In this document: in pieces, positions 27,301 through 35,336 of the stretch
Position numbering within the stretch: position 1 is the first letter of the stretch
Layout: each line of letters starts with the position of its first letter
NCBI GenBank assembly: GCA_963677085.2
Contig: CAXXFH010000002.1
Coordinates: 318,252 to 382,251, forward strand
Origin: G963677085 sp963677085
GTDB lineage: Bacteria > Planctomycetota > Planctomycetia > Pirellulales > Thermoguttaceae
Length of the DNA: 64,000 bases
Direction of reading: 5' to 3'
Notes under the pieces: generated by a model
Told to the model about the DNA's origin: nothing
Databases searched by the model: none
Seen by the model: only the letters and a program-made list of their open reading frames with translations
Made by a program: the position numbers and the translations under genes

Positions 27301-27982
27301 CATCGAGGCCGAATTCATCGATGGCTGGGTCGAGTGTGCGATCCAGAATGAACTCCTCGACGAAGACGGGCGTTTGCAGCAGAGCGTACTTCTTGCGTGC
27401 TCGTTCCGAGAGATCCTGGTAGAGGTCTCCCAGAAAGCGAGTGTTGCCATCCTCGACATCGAACGACCTCTTCAGATGGCCACTCTCGGCATCGATGTCA
27501 CGCCAGAAGGCGAGCAGCTTCATCGCCGCATCGCCGCTCGGCCCCACGGCCCACAGCGGCGTCTTTCCCTCACCGAACAGATCACGACAGGCAGGGGTCT
27601 TACCGACCTCGTGGAAGACATGCGCGAAGTATTCCCGGTCGGACTCGTGGGGGTGCTCACGGAAGTAAAGCTCGTGCGTGTCCTCGGCCAGCTTGCGACG
27701 GTCACCTTCCCCAGCAAGCCAGCACTCATCAATCAAATGGTTGTCTTCCATGAAGCGAACGAAGACACACGCCAGTACCCACGCCACGGCGACCTGATCG
27801 AGATAGTCCTCCCGCCAGACCTCGAACGCCTGGGCCGTGCGGCCACCCTTCTCGATCTGCGTGTAGGCTTCCCGCAACCCTGCATCGATCTCACTATCCG
27901 ACGTACTGCGAGCGAGCAGGTCTTCGGACAAGTCCGTGACCAGCTTCTTCAGGTCGGGCAACAACGTCTTGATGTCTACCAT
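24377..27982 (-). CDS. pglX: BREX type 2 adenine-specific DNA methyltransferase PglX
   Basis: 1201 residues from the ATG at 27980-27982 (MVDIKTLLPDLKKLVTDLS); a GTG 24 bases upstream lies inside pglW. SAM motif I is MIDPTCGSGHFLLGAF (about residue 231) and the catalytic NPPY motif is VVGNPPYITPKD (about 367), the gamma-class order. A long C-terminal target-recognition and helical region follows, ending in a basic tail (TRKAGRRKAAKGG). PglX methylates host DNA and marks self; without PglZ partners it is a plain methylase. Confidence 0.93.
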   Translation of the reverse strand: MVDIKTLLPDLKKLVTDLSEDLLARSTSDSEIDAGLREAYTQIEKGGRTAQAFEVWREDYLDQVAVAWVLACVFVRFMEDNHLIDECWLAGEGDRRKLAEDTHELYFREHPHESDREYFAHVFHEVGKTPACRDLFGEGKTPLWAVGPSGDAAMKLLAFWRDIDAESGHLKRSFDVEDGNTRFLGDLYQDLSERARKKYALLQTPVFVEEFILDRTLDPAIDEFGLDEVRMIDPTCGSGHFLLGAFARLFDLWIKREDNDIVAAEKALNGVWGVDINPFAVAIARFRLIVAAVRACGMKRLKDAPAWEIHLATGDSLLFGSRWTQEGKKRPEQQWLPNDESWAPEIFACEDPKAIEEVLGQQYHAVVGNPPYITPKDPALRNEYRRQYSSAYDKYHLSTPFTERFFELALYGDENGNRPGYVGLIKDNAFMKREFGKKLIESFFEKVDLTHVLDTSGAYIPGHGTPTVILFGRNRKPRDKTVRAVLGIKGKPSTPADPSQGHVWQSILRNIDIADAEDDYTSTAEVPRATFTSHPWSLGGGGAQELKECLESNAKQVLSNSVVSIGFYQDTHADEAFVQPQDFVRRRDLQAGFKLQIRGDEVRDWSSTSTEMILFPYDDQIEQWSRFPTDARWAWFCRLKTLLWSRSTFGGGTYKTTGRPWYDYHQFPKDRARTPLSIAFAFVATHNHFVLDRGGKVFNRSAPIIKLGEDAIEDDHLALLGLLNSSTACFWLKQTFHNKGSTVDQHGARQRTAPFEDFYEFTGTGLQRFPISADKPLALATELDRLAQQYAALLPDKIVERETLTTDVLQNAEADTASLRARMIALQEELDWECYRLYGLLDENLGFHGEELPALELGQRAFEIVMARQMAAGNLQTTWFERHGSKPITEIPSHWPESYRKLIERRIELIESSKEIRLIEKPEYKRRWNTEPWESQQQRALRNWLLDRLESSEYRKGTVDHPELISVAEMADRASGDHDFMQVSAIYRGREDFDVAGLVAELVESESVPLLPALRYKPTGLRKREVWERTWELQRKEDAGEKVSDIKVPPKYASKDFLKTDYWRLRGKLDVPKERWISFPHCETESDPSLVVGWAGWDHLQQATALVAYYDARKREGWDAKRLTPLLAGLDQLLPWIHQWHPEVDPEFGETAGQSYQTMLEADAHELGLTLEEIRAWEPPKKTRKAGRRKAAKGGRRKAEG

Positions 27983-27986
27983 GATT

Positions 27987-30900
27987 TCACTCTGTGTCCG
28001 TTTCACCAGGTTCCGCTGTCGCCATCTGTGGAGACCGTCCTCGGTGTAGGTTGTCGATCCAAGGTTCGGAGACTTTCGCTCGCTGGCCCGGTGAGATTAA
28101 CGGGATCTCCTCGTGGTCGAGCAGCGGCATATCGCTTTGTTCGTCCGTCGCCACCAGAACCCACACACCGGGACAGGGGACATCGTGGCCCGTGCGATCC
28201 CGCAGTGTCTCCAGAATCGACATCAGATCGTAGCGTGCGATCAGTCCCGGATGCACCAGAAGCACGTGGTCTTCTCGGTTCAGGAGATCGGCCTCGATCT
28301 TTGGAGCGGCCATGCTCACCAGATGCAGCAAGTTCTTCCAGTCTTGGCTGTGGCAGTCCGAGCCGTCCGCCTGTTGGACGACGCTCCAATCCACGTCGAG
28401 TTCCTTGGCCTCCGCTTGCAGGAAGTCGAACAAGAGATCGTCGAACGATACTCGCTGAATCACTCGTCCGCCCGAGCCGAACCGCCTGAGCAGGTTGGCC
28501 TCGCAGGCCCGCATACGACTGGGCCGAACCGTCAGCACGAGGAAGCCGCCTTCTTCGTAGGCGTGCTTGAGCCGCTCCTCAAACTGCCGAGCATCGGCCA
28601 CGTCGGGCGTTACCTCGATCTGCCGGGTGCTGTGGGCCGTGGACCGTCGCCGAGGTATCGACGAACCCGACGTGTAAAGGACGGATGGTTCACGCCTGTG
28701 GTACGTCGAGGTGTCAGGGTTCCACCGAACATCGAGTCCCACTTTCTGGAGCAATGCATCGAGGTCCGGGCGATCTGGAAGCGGCTCGGCTTCGGGATAT
28801 CGACTTTCCACTCGGGCACGGATCTGGTCGATGGTGAAACCGCCTTCCCCTTCGCCCAGTCCCAGGCCGGTGAGCGCTCCCATACCTAGCCGCAACGCAC
28901 GCTCGGCAGGCATCCCGACAGGATAGACTTCCTGCTTGGCCGATACGGCCGCCGTATTGCTCATCGCCGCCGCCAAGTTCAGCAGACGCTCGTTGTTGAG
29001 AGGCTGGCAACCCTCGGGTTGCGGTGGCTGGGTCACATCAAACAGTTCTTGGAACACTCGCAATGGTGGAAGCAGAGGATCATTGTCCGCCAGTTGGTCA
29101 GCAGCCCGGCCCAACTTCTCGGAATAGGCGGCCAACTCCTGCGTGCAGGCGACCACCGTCTTGCCTGCGACACGTCGAAGCTGGTAACGAGGTTCGGTCA
29201 AGGATGATTCCGTTTCAACGGCAGCCCGAGCGATGGTCGAGGCCAATCGCTGCTGCTTGGCCGCATCCAACATGTCGGCCGGTGGCCGCAGCAGAATCAA
29301 CACCTCGATCAACTCGCCAATCGTCACAACGCCGCCAAGCCGCTGGATCTGTTCATAGACATCACTGCGAAGGGCGTTGAGGAGCGGATCTTTGGCCCAA
29401 CGGTTCCTGTCCGCCGCCAACACCTGTCCGACTCGGGCACGAGTGATCGACAACGCATCCGCCACCTCGGACTGGCTAGGCCACAGATCGGGCTCTTGAC
29501 CTTCCGGAGCGCTGTTCCCGAGTAGGGACGAACGGATTCGCCACTCCGATTCCTTCTTAGCGCTGCGAGCGCCCAGGACACGCTGCTCCAGCAATTCCAA
29601 CGGCGGGATACCGATTTCCTCGGTGCCGGTTCCTGTTGTCGTGGTCGTCGGCTGCGTCGTATCGACACTGGGGAATCGCTCACGCAGCTCCGCCACAAAC
29701 CCGATGATCTCCTGTCGGGTTTGATTGCCGACGCCTCGCATCATGTGAAGATCGACAATCGGGATTTGCAGCAGATCACGAACGGTCAGGATGTTGGACC
29801 GTTCCAGGGCGTTCCGGGCTCGTGTGCTCAGGCCAAGGGCCGCAATGGGCGTCTTCAGATCGACCTGCTCCAAGGTGACGCTGAGATCGACCTCTTCACC
29901 GCTCGGCGTGCGGACCTTGCGGCTGTCGGCCTCCTTGAAGACCTGTTGCCACGCCCAACGCATCTCTTCGGCATTGTCGAACCGCCTTGCAGGGTCACGA
30001 TGCAATGCCGTTAGGAAGAACTCGGACAATCCTTCTCGAACACTCGGATCGAACTTCTCGGCGTCGATGACCAACTCATCTTCGGTCATCGCCTCGTCGG
30101 ACTTGCCCGTGCCCCATTGCGGTAGGCAGCCCAGGCCCATCGACATCTCGTAGAGCGTCACGCCTGCCGAGTAGCGCTCGGCGGCCAAGTCCCAACGCTG
30201 TGGCTTGCGATTACCCAGGAAAGGGTCCAGGTAGCCGGGCGTGCCGACTCGGATATTGTCCAGCGGGGCACGGGCTAGGGAGAAGTCGAAGAGGATCAGT
30301 TGATTTCGTTGCTTCGTCAGCGAGCGAATGCCGATATTGTCGGGCTTGATGTCTCGATGGGCGACACCATGGCGTTCCAGTGAACTCAAGGCCGAAAGCA
30401 AGTCGTCACCGTATCGGGACAGCAGGTCCAAGCTCGGAACGCCTTCCTTTCTGAGCAGACCGGTCAGTGTCTCGTCACCGGCTTTCTGAAGAACCAGCAC
30501 GGTGCGGCCTGCCATTTCGAGTTCTTCATGGATGGCGACGATGAACTCACTGTGAATCGAACCGAGTGCCTCGGCTTCGTCGTGCAGGCGTGCATTATCG
30601 TCTTCGCTCAGGGCAACCTTCAGGACGAATTGCTCGCCTTCCTTCGTGACAAGCAGCGCCTTTGCCGTCGCCCCCTGGCCCATCTCCCGCTCAACGACGT
30701 ATCCGCCTTCAAGACGGTCGCCACGCTTGGCCTGGAGCGGGTCGGACACGAACAACTCGTCCGGTGCCGTCAGTTCATCCTCAACGTCATCCAGCAACGC
30801 CAGGAAGTCCTCGACGGAACCGATTCGTGTCAGGACATCCGGGTGCGTACACCACTGGATCATCTCTTCGAGCTTCGGGCCGACGCCATCGACCACGGAG

Positions 30901-32246
30901 GACAGGCTCAGCCCCTTGCTCTCACGCAACGTTTTCGATAGCTCGGAGAGACTTCCGGCTGGAGGTCGAGAGGCGAACAAATGATAAGCAATGGCACCCA
31001 GCGAGAATACGTCGGAGGCTTCCGTGACCTTGCGTGGATCGGCGATAGCCTCGGGGGACATGTAGACGAACGACTGGGCCTCCACCAGATCTTCGACGTT
31101 CGTGACTTGCGCCGAGGTGGTGCCGTTCTCACGAACACCGACCTGCCAGTTGAAGACCTGGAACGAGGGCGTCTTCGAGTCGGCGTCGGTCACCAGGATG
31201 CTCTGGGGTCCCAACGACCGGTGAATCACTCGTTTGCGGTGGGCGTAACGAATGGCGTCGGCGATCTGCCGAAGAATGTCGAGACGCTGCTCCGTCGTAA
31301 GCTTGTGGCAATTCGTGGCGAGATAATGGTCGAAGCGAACAGCGTTCGGGTCGAGGTAGCGGAACAACAACGCCGGTCCCAGTTCATGCTCCTTATAGTC
31401 CAAGACTGGGAGGATGTTGGGATGGTTGAGCGATTGGATGATCTGGAATTCACGGGCAGCCGCTCGCTTGCGCCGCTTTCGGTCTTCCTCCGAATCAGCT
31501 TGGGCCACCGTGTATTGACGAATCCGACAATGGACATCGTCGAACGAGGCGTGCTTCGCCAACCGGTCTTGGTAGCCAGGACCATCTGCCAGCAGATCGC
31601 CGAGAATATAGTCTCCGACTCGGCGAGACTTCTGCGAAGGACGAATGCCGGCCTGTTCGAGAGCACGAGCCAGGGCTTTGGCAACCTTGTTGTCAATTTG
31701 ACTGCGATAGTCCGGGCTGATGCCCGGCCCCTCTCGATTCAGAAGGGCTGCGAGAATGCCTTTCCGCTTCGGTCGTGCGTCATCGCCAGGACGATCCTGG
31801 AGCAGCACATGATTCAGGGCAGGGCCGGTCAGGTCGCATTGAATATCATCCGCCGACAAGAAGATCACGGCATCGAGCCACGGCACCCGCACCTTCTTGA
31901 CGGCCTGTTGGGATTTGAGCAGTGAAGAAAGCGCCTTGGCCTTCCGGTTGGCCAGCAGCGCCGGGTTGTCCTCCGTGATCGTCTTGCCGTCGTGCTTGCG
32001 AGTCCACGTTCCTGCATCCCCTGAGACTCGCCCCGGCCAACTCTTGATCTCGACCAGCCAGAAACCCTGTTTGGTGAGCACCAGCAGGTCTACTTCGTAG
32101 ATCGCCCCGTCAGAGCTTTGGAACTCGAAGTTGGCCCAGGCCCGATACGGGTCATGGTTTGGCAAGCCCGTCCGAACGAAGTCGAGGGCTCGCCGCTCCC
32201 ACTCGTACTGCGAAGGCGTGATGATTTTCCAACGTGGCGATTCCAT
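27987..32246 (-). CDS. pglW: BREX type 2 serine/threonine kinase PglW
   Basis: 1419 residues. The N-terminus is a NERD nuclease-like domain (D53 in YEVDLLVL, E67-x-K69 in LVEIKSW). A first kinase-like domain (about 240-480) has VIHRSLGPQSI in place of the catalytic HRD loop, so it is probably a pseudokinase. A second kinase (about 530-800) is intact: MGQGATAKA, VLKVAL, HRDIKPDN (about 630) and LFDFSLA. Helix-hairpin-helix-like repeats (LGLSTRARNALERS, MRGVGNQTRQEI) and a long C-terminal part follow. It is the signalling protein of Pgl/BREX-2, and it overlaps the GTG alternative start of pglX. Confidence 0.93.
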   Translation of the reverse strand: MESPRWKIITPSQYEWERRALDFVRTGLPNHDPYRAWANFEFQSSDGAIYEVDLLVLTKQGFWLVEIKSWPGRVSGDAGTWTRKHDGKTITEDNPALLANRKAKALSSLLKSQQAVKKVRVPWLDAVIFLSADDIQCDLTGPALNHVLLQDRPGDDARPKRKGILAALLNREGPGISPDYRSQIDNKVAKALARALEQAGIRPSQKSRRVGDYILGDLLADGPGYQDRLAKHASFDDVHCRIRQYTVAQADSEEDRKRRKRAAAREFQIIQSLNHPNILPVLDYKEHELGPALLFRYLDPNAVRFDHYLATNCHKLTTEQRLDILRQIADAIRYAHRKRVIHRSLGPQSILVTDADSKTPSFQVFNWQVGVRENGTTSAQVTNVEDLVEAQSFVYMSPEAIADPRKVTEASDVFSLGAIAYHLFASRPPAGSLSELSKTLRESKGLSLSSVVDGVGPKLEEMIQWCTHPDVLTRIGSVEDFLALLDDVEDELTAPDELFVSDPLQAKRGDRLEGGYVVEREMGQGATAKALLVTKEGEQFVLKVALSEDDNARLHDEAEALGSIHSEFIVAIHEELEMAGRTVLVLQKAGDETLTGLLRKEGVPSLDLLSRYGDDLLSALSSLERHGVAHRDIKPDNIGIRSLTKQRNQLILFDFSLARAPLDNIRVGTPGYLDPFLGNRKPQRWDLAAERYSAGVTLYEMSMGLGCLPQWGTGKSDEAMTEDELVIDAEKFDPSVREGLSEFFLTALHRDPARRFDNAEEMRWAWQQVFKEADSRKVRTPSGEEVDLSVTLEQVDLKTPIAALGLSTRARNALERSNILTVRDLLQIPIVDLHMMRGVGNQTRQEIIGFVAELRERFPSVDTTQPTTTTTGTGTEEIGIPPLELLEQRVLGARSAKKESEWRIRSSLLGNSAPEGQEPDLWPSQSEVADALSITRARVGQVLAADRNRWAKDPLLNALRSDVYEQIQRLGGVVTIGELIEVLILLRPPADMLDAAKQQRLASTIARAAVETESSLTEPRYQLRRVAGKTVVACTQELAAYSEKLGRAADQLADNDPLLPPLRVFQELFDVTQPPQPEGCQPLNNERLLNLAAAMSNTAAVSAKQEVYPVGMPAERALRLGMGALTGLGLGEGEGGFTIDQIRARVESRYPEAEPLPDRPDLDALLQKVGLDVRWNPDTSTYHRREPSVLYTSGSSIPRRRSTAHSTRQIEVTPDVADARQFEERLKHAYEEGGFLVLTVRPSRMRACEANLLRRFGSGGRVIQRVSFDDLLFDFLQAEAKELDVDWSVVQQADGSDCHSQDWKNLLHLVSMAAPKIEADLLNREDHVLLVHPGLIARYDLMSILETLRDRTGHDVPCPGVWVLVATDEQSDMPLLDHEEIPLISPGQRAKVSEPWIDNLHRGRSPQMATAEPGETDTE

Positions 32247-32294
32247 GATTCCTTCATTCCTGTGGCGTCCACGCTCGGCTGATCGTCAGCCGTT

Positions 32295-32492
32295 TCACTT
32301 CCGCTCATCCGGCCGCTTCACCTGCTTCAGCAAGTCGTCGAGATCCTCCCGCTTGAAAAGGCGGTAGCCGTTCACCGGATGGCGGTGCGCCACGATTTTC
32401 CCGGCGTTCTCCCAGTTGCGGAGAGTGTTCGGTGAAACGCCGAGATACTCTGCCGCCTCGGAGATGCGGAGGTAGTCCCTCAGTTTGTCCAC
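32295..32492 (-). CDS. excisionase/MerR-like helix-turn-helix protein
   Basis: 65 residues from a GTG behind TTGGAG. The sequence LRISEAAEYLGVSPNTLRNWENAGK is a classic winged-helix excisionase/MerR HTH, followed by HRHPVNGYRLFKREDL, the wing. It is the first gene of the BREX transcript, 48 bp before pglW. A perfect inverted repeat lies 20 bp ahead of its start. It most likely represses the BREX operon and itself, as HTH proteins do in other BREX loci; that is inference from position. Confidence 0.8.
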   Translation of the reverse strand: MDKLRDYLRISEAAEYLGVSPNTLRNWENAGKIVAHRHPVNGYRLFKREDLDDLLKQVKRPDERK

Positions 32493-32511
32493 GGGGCGTT
32501 CTCCAAAATCC

Positions 32512-32529
32512 TTGGTCAGTCTTGACCAA
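32512..32529. promoter_or_regulatory. candidate operator palindrome upstream of BREX operon
   Basis: The sequence TTGGTCA-GTCT-TGACCAA is a perfect 7-bp inverted repeat with a 4-base spacer. It lies 20 bp before the GTG of the small HTH gene that leads the BREX transcript, the usual place for an autoregulatory operator. A second weaker repeat (GGTGA-ACA-TCACC, 32550-32562) is 20 bp further upstream. The binding protein is not known; the excisionase-like HTH protein or the divergent XRE protein are the natural candidates. Confidence 0.5.
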
Positions 32530-32860
32530 CCTTACCAGATCGGAAGGCCGGTGAACATCACCCCCGGTCGCAGAATTTCGGTTTCCCAAAAAACGGCAAC
32601 CATATCCACTGAAATAACTTACGAGGAAGGACTTCGGAAGCTAGGCAGGATGTGCAGCCATTACCGCCCCTCTACCTCGGCTCTTGCCAATTACCGTTCT
32701 GGTCCTAGTTGAAAGACCGTTCGAGTCCGCTGGCCTGCCACAACGCATCGCACCATGGTTGCAGGAGCCGTGGCGGTCCCAATAACCAGAGCCCCTTGCC
32801 ATGATTTGGGCGTGTTTGCGGCACGCTTCGCCATGGACTCTGCGTTTCTGCCGTGTTGTG

Positions 32861-32889
32861 TTGACTGTTTACTGCAAGTATCCTACAAT
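32861..32889 (+). promoter_or_regulatory. sigma-70-type promoter for XRE-ImmA/IrrE genes
   Basis: TTGACT (32861-32866), a 17-base spacer and TACAAT (32884-32889) match the consensus with optimal spacing, 38 bp ahead of the XRE start codon. Between the -10 box and the gene lies GTCA-7-TGAC (32892-32906), a possible autoregulatory site. Confidence 0.7.
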
Positions 32890-32927
32890 ACGTCACGTTA
32901 GATGACAACTACCAGTGAGAATTGAAG

Positions 32928-33254
32928 ATGCGCTTTGGCGAGAAAATACGGGAACTGCGCAAAGCCAAGAATCTGAGCCAGCGAGGGCTGGGTGAGGCGG
33001 TGCAAGTCTCGTTCACATACATCAGCAAAGTCGAGAACGAGAAGCTGGACTTCGGCGACTATCCCTCGGAGGAGTTAATCCGCAAGCTCGCCGACGCCCT
33101 CGACACCGACGTGGACGAGCTTTTTCTTTTGGCAAAGAAGATCCCCGAGCAGATTCGGCAGCGGGTCATGGAGCGGCCAGATGCCTTTCGAAAAATCGCC
33201 AATCTCGACGACGAGACCCTGAACAAGCTCCTGGAAGACCTCGAAGACGGATGA
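32928..33254 (+). CDS. XRE-family transcriptional regulator
   Basis: 108 residues from ATG (MRFGEKIRELRKAKN); a TTG six bases upstream is an alternative. The helix-turn-helix is LSQRGLGEAVQVSFTYISKVENEK, followed by SEELIRKLADALDTDVDELFLLA, standard for XRE repressors. It forms a pair with the following ImmA/IrrE protease gene (4-bp overlap), as in phage and ICE repressor-antirepressor switches where the protease cleaves the repressor. The pair may control the HNH-Argonaute genes that follow. Confidence 0.9.
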   Translation: MRFGEKIRELRKAKNLSQRGLGEAVQVSFTYISKVENEKLDFGDYPSEELIRKLADALDTDVDELFLLAKKIPEQIRQRVMERPDAFRKIANLDDETLNKLLEDLEDG

Positions 33255-33994
33255 CCAACCACCGCCTCAAGTACCTGCGCAACGAAGCCATCGAAGACAT
33301 CACCGCTCAGCGGATTCGTGAATACGAAGCCAAGGTCGGTGTGGCGGTGAAGTTGCCGGTGCCCATCGAGGAGATCGTGGAGCAGGTATTGGGGCTGGAT
33401 TTCGACTGGGACGTGATCGAGGAGCAACCCGGCGAAGAGATCCTCGGTGGCCTGGACGCCGTGAACCGGACGATCCTGCTCAACGAGACGCACAACGACC
33501 TCTTCGAGGAGAAACCCGGCCTGCTCCGCAGCACTATTGGTCACGAGGCGGGGCATTACGACATCGACATTGATCGGGCCAAGCTACTACATCCAACGTT
33601 GCCTGGGATGGAAATGTCCCCGCTGATCGCCAAGCGGCAAGCGAGGAAGTCCGACCGACTGATCGAGGTGCTGTTCACGAAGGCGATGGCCGACAGTCGG
33701 GCTTATCGCCTGTATCGCCAACTGACCGATGGTGAAGATGCACCGGAGGTAAGGAGCGCCGTGGATCGCTACCAGTCGGCACTGCTTATGCCGAAGTGGC
33801 TGATCCAAGAAGCTGAGCGGTGTTACGACTTCACGAATTGGCCAGGACTATACCGGCTTGCTGAAGAGGCCCAGGTGAACATCTCGAACCTCACCGTGCG
33901 GCTGCAGCGGCTTGGGCTGATCTACCTGCGGGATGGGGACAAGACCATTTACCGGAACAAGGACGAATGGAGTGGGCAGAAGCGATTGTTTTAG
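33251..33994 (+). CDS. ImmA/IrrE-family metallopeptidase
   Basis: 247 residues. The zinc-binding motif is STIGHEAGHYDIDID (HExxH), preceded by a beta strand (RTILLNE) as usual in ImmA/IrrE. The C-terminal part includes SALLMPKWLIQEA, typical for these proteins, and a winged-helix-like end (LTVRLQRLGLIY). The likely substrate is the XRE regulator encoded immediately upstream and translationally coupled to it. DNA damage or phage infection could trigger cleavage; this is inference from family behaviour. Confidence 0.9.
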   Translation: MTNHRLKYLRNEAIEDITAQRIREYEAKVGVAVKLPVPIEEIVEQVLGLDFDWDVIEEQPGEEILGGLDAVNRTILLNETHNDLFEEKPGLLRSTIGHEAGHYDIDIDRAKLLHPTLPGMEMSPLIAKRQARKSDRLIEVLFTKAMADSRAYRLYRQLTDGEDAPEVRSAVDRYQSALLMPKWLIQEAERCYDFTNWPGLYRLAEEAQVNISNLTVRLQRLGLIYLRDGDKTIYRNKDEWSGQKRLF

Positions 33995-34022
33995 CCCATC
34001 CATCGTCACGGAGGATACCATC

Positions 34023-35336
34023 ATGAGACGAACAAGTATCCCGCAGAAGGAAGTCAAGGCCCTCTGTGCTTTGTCGGGCGGCGTCTGTGCCTTTCCGGGC
34101 TGCGGACGTTCACTTGTCGAACCCGGCACTGAAGACGACGGCGCAGCCTTCCTCGGTGAGATTGCCCACATCATCGCTGACAGCAGGCAGGGGCCGAGAG
34201 GCAATTCGTCCTTATCGGATGAGGACCGAGACAGGCATCCGAATCTGGTCCTCTTGTGCGGCGACCATCACAAGATCATCGACTCGCAGGCGACCACGTA
34301 CAGCGTGTCAGTGCTTCGTCAGATGAAGCTTGACCACGAAGAGCGTGTCCGAAGTGCCACGCAACCCGAGGCCCCGCCGCCGACTTTGGTAATGCAGCGG
34401 GAGAGAATACTCAGTTCATTGCTCCCGGTTACACATCTTCCCGATGCGGTATTCGAGGCCAAGTGTGGTTACAGCGACCGGCAGGAGGGACTCGTCAAGC
34501 AGCATCTCGTCTACCCAGATGACGACACTGAACTCGTCCGCTTCTTGATTCGGGAGAAGAAGCTGTACACGTTCCATGACTTGCGACACTCAGATGGCCC
34601 CTTTCAGGCGGTAATCGACCACGACTCCGTGGTGAGAACGCCGTCGAAGAAGTTCTGGGCGACCGGCGAGGGGCACCGCCGTTTCATCACTCTTCTGAAC
34701 CGTGCGATGTACAAACACACGGCGATGAAAGACGTTCGCTTTGATCCTGCCCACCGGCGCTACTACTTCCCTGTCCTAGCGAAGGGGAAGGAACGAGAAG
34801 TCTCTTATCGACCCCTGAACAAGAGCGTCGAAACACGCAACGTGGCCTGGGAACCAAAGACGAAGGCAACGGGCAAGCCAAAGGGCTATTGGTGTCATCT
34901 GGCGGCTGGCCTGCGCTTCCACCGTATGGCTGACAATCAGTGGTGTCTGAGTGTTCGTCCGGAGCGGCATCTCACGGTCGATGGTGAGACGCCGCTCCCA
35001 CCAGAGAAGATTGGTCGACGTGTCACCCGGATGAAGGCCAGCATGTTCAACGACAAGTACCTGAGTGAGGTCAACTTCTGGCGCGATGTCCTGTCGGATG
35101 GTCAGCCCAGGTTCGTGCTGAACTTCGGCAACCAGAGTTTGGTAATCTCGACAGACTTCATTTCGTTCGACGTGGATTCGCCTGGAATCCCCGGCGACGA
35201 GATGCCATTCAAGAACCAATCCTACGAAGAGGACCTCTTCACGATGGCTGAACTGAACAGCCTCATGGACGGGCAGCCTTTGGATTGGGAGGAGGAGGAC
35301 GAAGATGACTACGAGTGTGACGCCGATCCCGTGTAA
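34023..35336 (+). CDS. HNH endonuclease with APAZ-like C-terminus (Argonaute partner)
   Basis: 437 residues from the ATG behind GGAGGATACCATC. The N-terminal 90 residues are a full HNH zinc nuclease: C22 and C27 (VCAFPGCG), H49 (IAHI), N74 (HPNLVLLC, C79) and H82-H83 (GDHHKIID). The remaining 300 residues contain KGYWCHLAAGLRFHR, WCLSVRPERHLTVDGETPL and VNFWRDVL, a pattern I associate with the APAZ (N/L1/L2-like) region found in partners of short prokaryotic Argonautes. The Argonaute gene overlaps it by 32 bp. It probably is the nuclease effector of a two-protein complex. The tail is strongly acidic (WEEEDEDDYE). Confidence 0.85.
   Translation: MRRTSIPQKEVKALCALSGGVCAFPGCGRSLVEPGTEDDGAAFLGEIAHIIADSRQGPRGNSSLSDEDRDRHPNLVLLCGDHHKIIDSQATTYSVSVLRQMKLDHEERVRSATQPEAPPPTLVMQRERILSSLLPVTHLPDAVFEAKCGYSDRQEGLVKQHLVYPDDDTELVRFLIREKKLYTFHDLRHSDGPFQAVIDHDSVVRTPSKKFWATGEGHRRFITLLNRAMYKHTAMKDVRFDPAHRRYYFPVLAKGKEREVSYRPLNKSVETRNVAWEPKTKATGKPKGYWCHLAAGLRFHRMADNQWCLSVRPERHLTVDGETPLPPEKIGRRVTRMKASMFNDKYLSEVNFWRDVLSDGQPRFVLNFGNQSLVISTDFISFDVDSPGIPGDEMPFKNQSYEEDLFTMAELNSLMDGQPLDWEEEDEDDYECDADPV

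Larger units (their letters stand above)
32493..32927. other. divergent control region between BREX and defence genes
   Basis: A 435-bp gap separates two divergent transcripts. It contains the palindromes at its left end and a strong sigma-70-type promoter at its right end. The centre (about 32570-32840) has no readable gene; small frames there have no ribosome site. The area is the natural place for opposing promoters of the BREX operon and the XRE-ImmA/IrrE genes. Confidence 0.6.

Noticed and set aside
32493..32620. A sigma-70 promoter for the BREX operon on the minus strand
   Set aside because: Best candidate has TTCACC and TAAGGT with 15-base spacing, too weak to claim; only the palindrome is reported.
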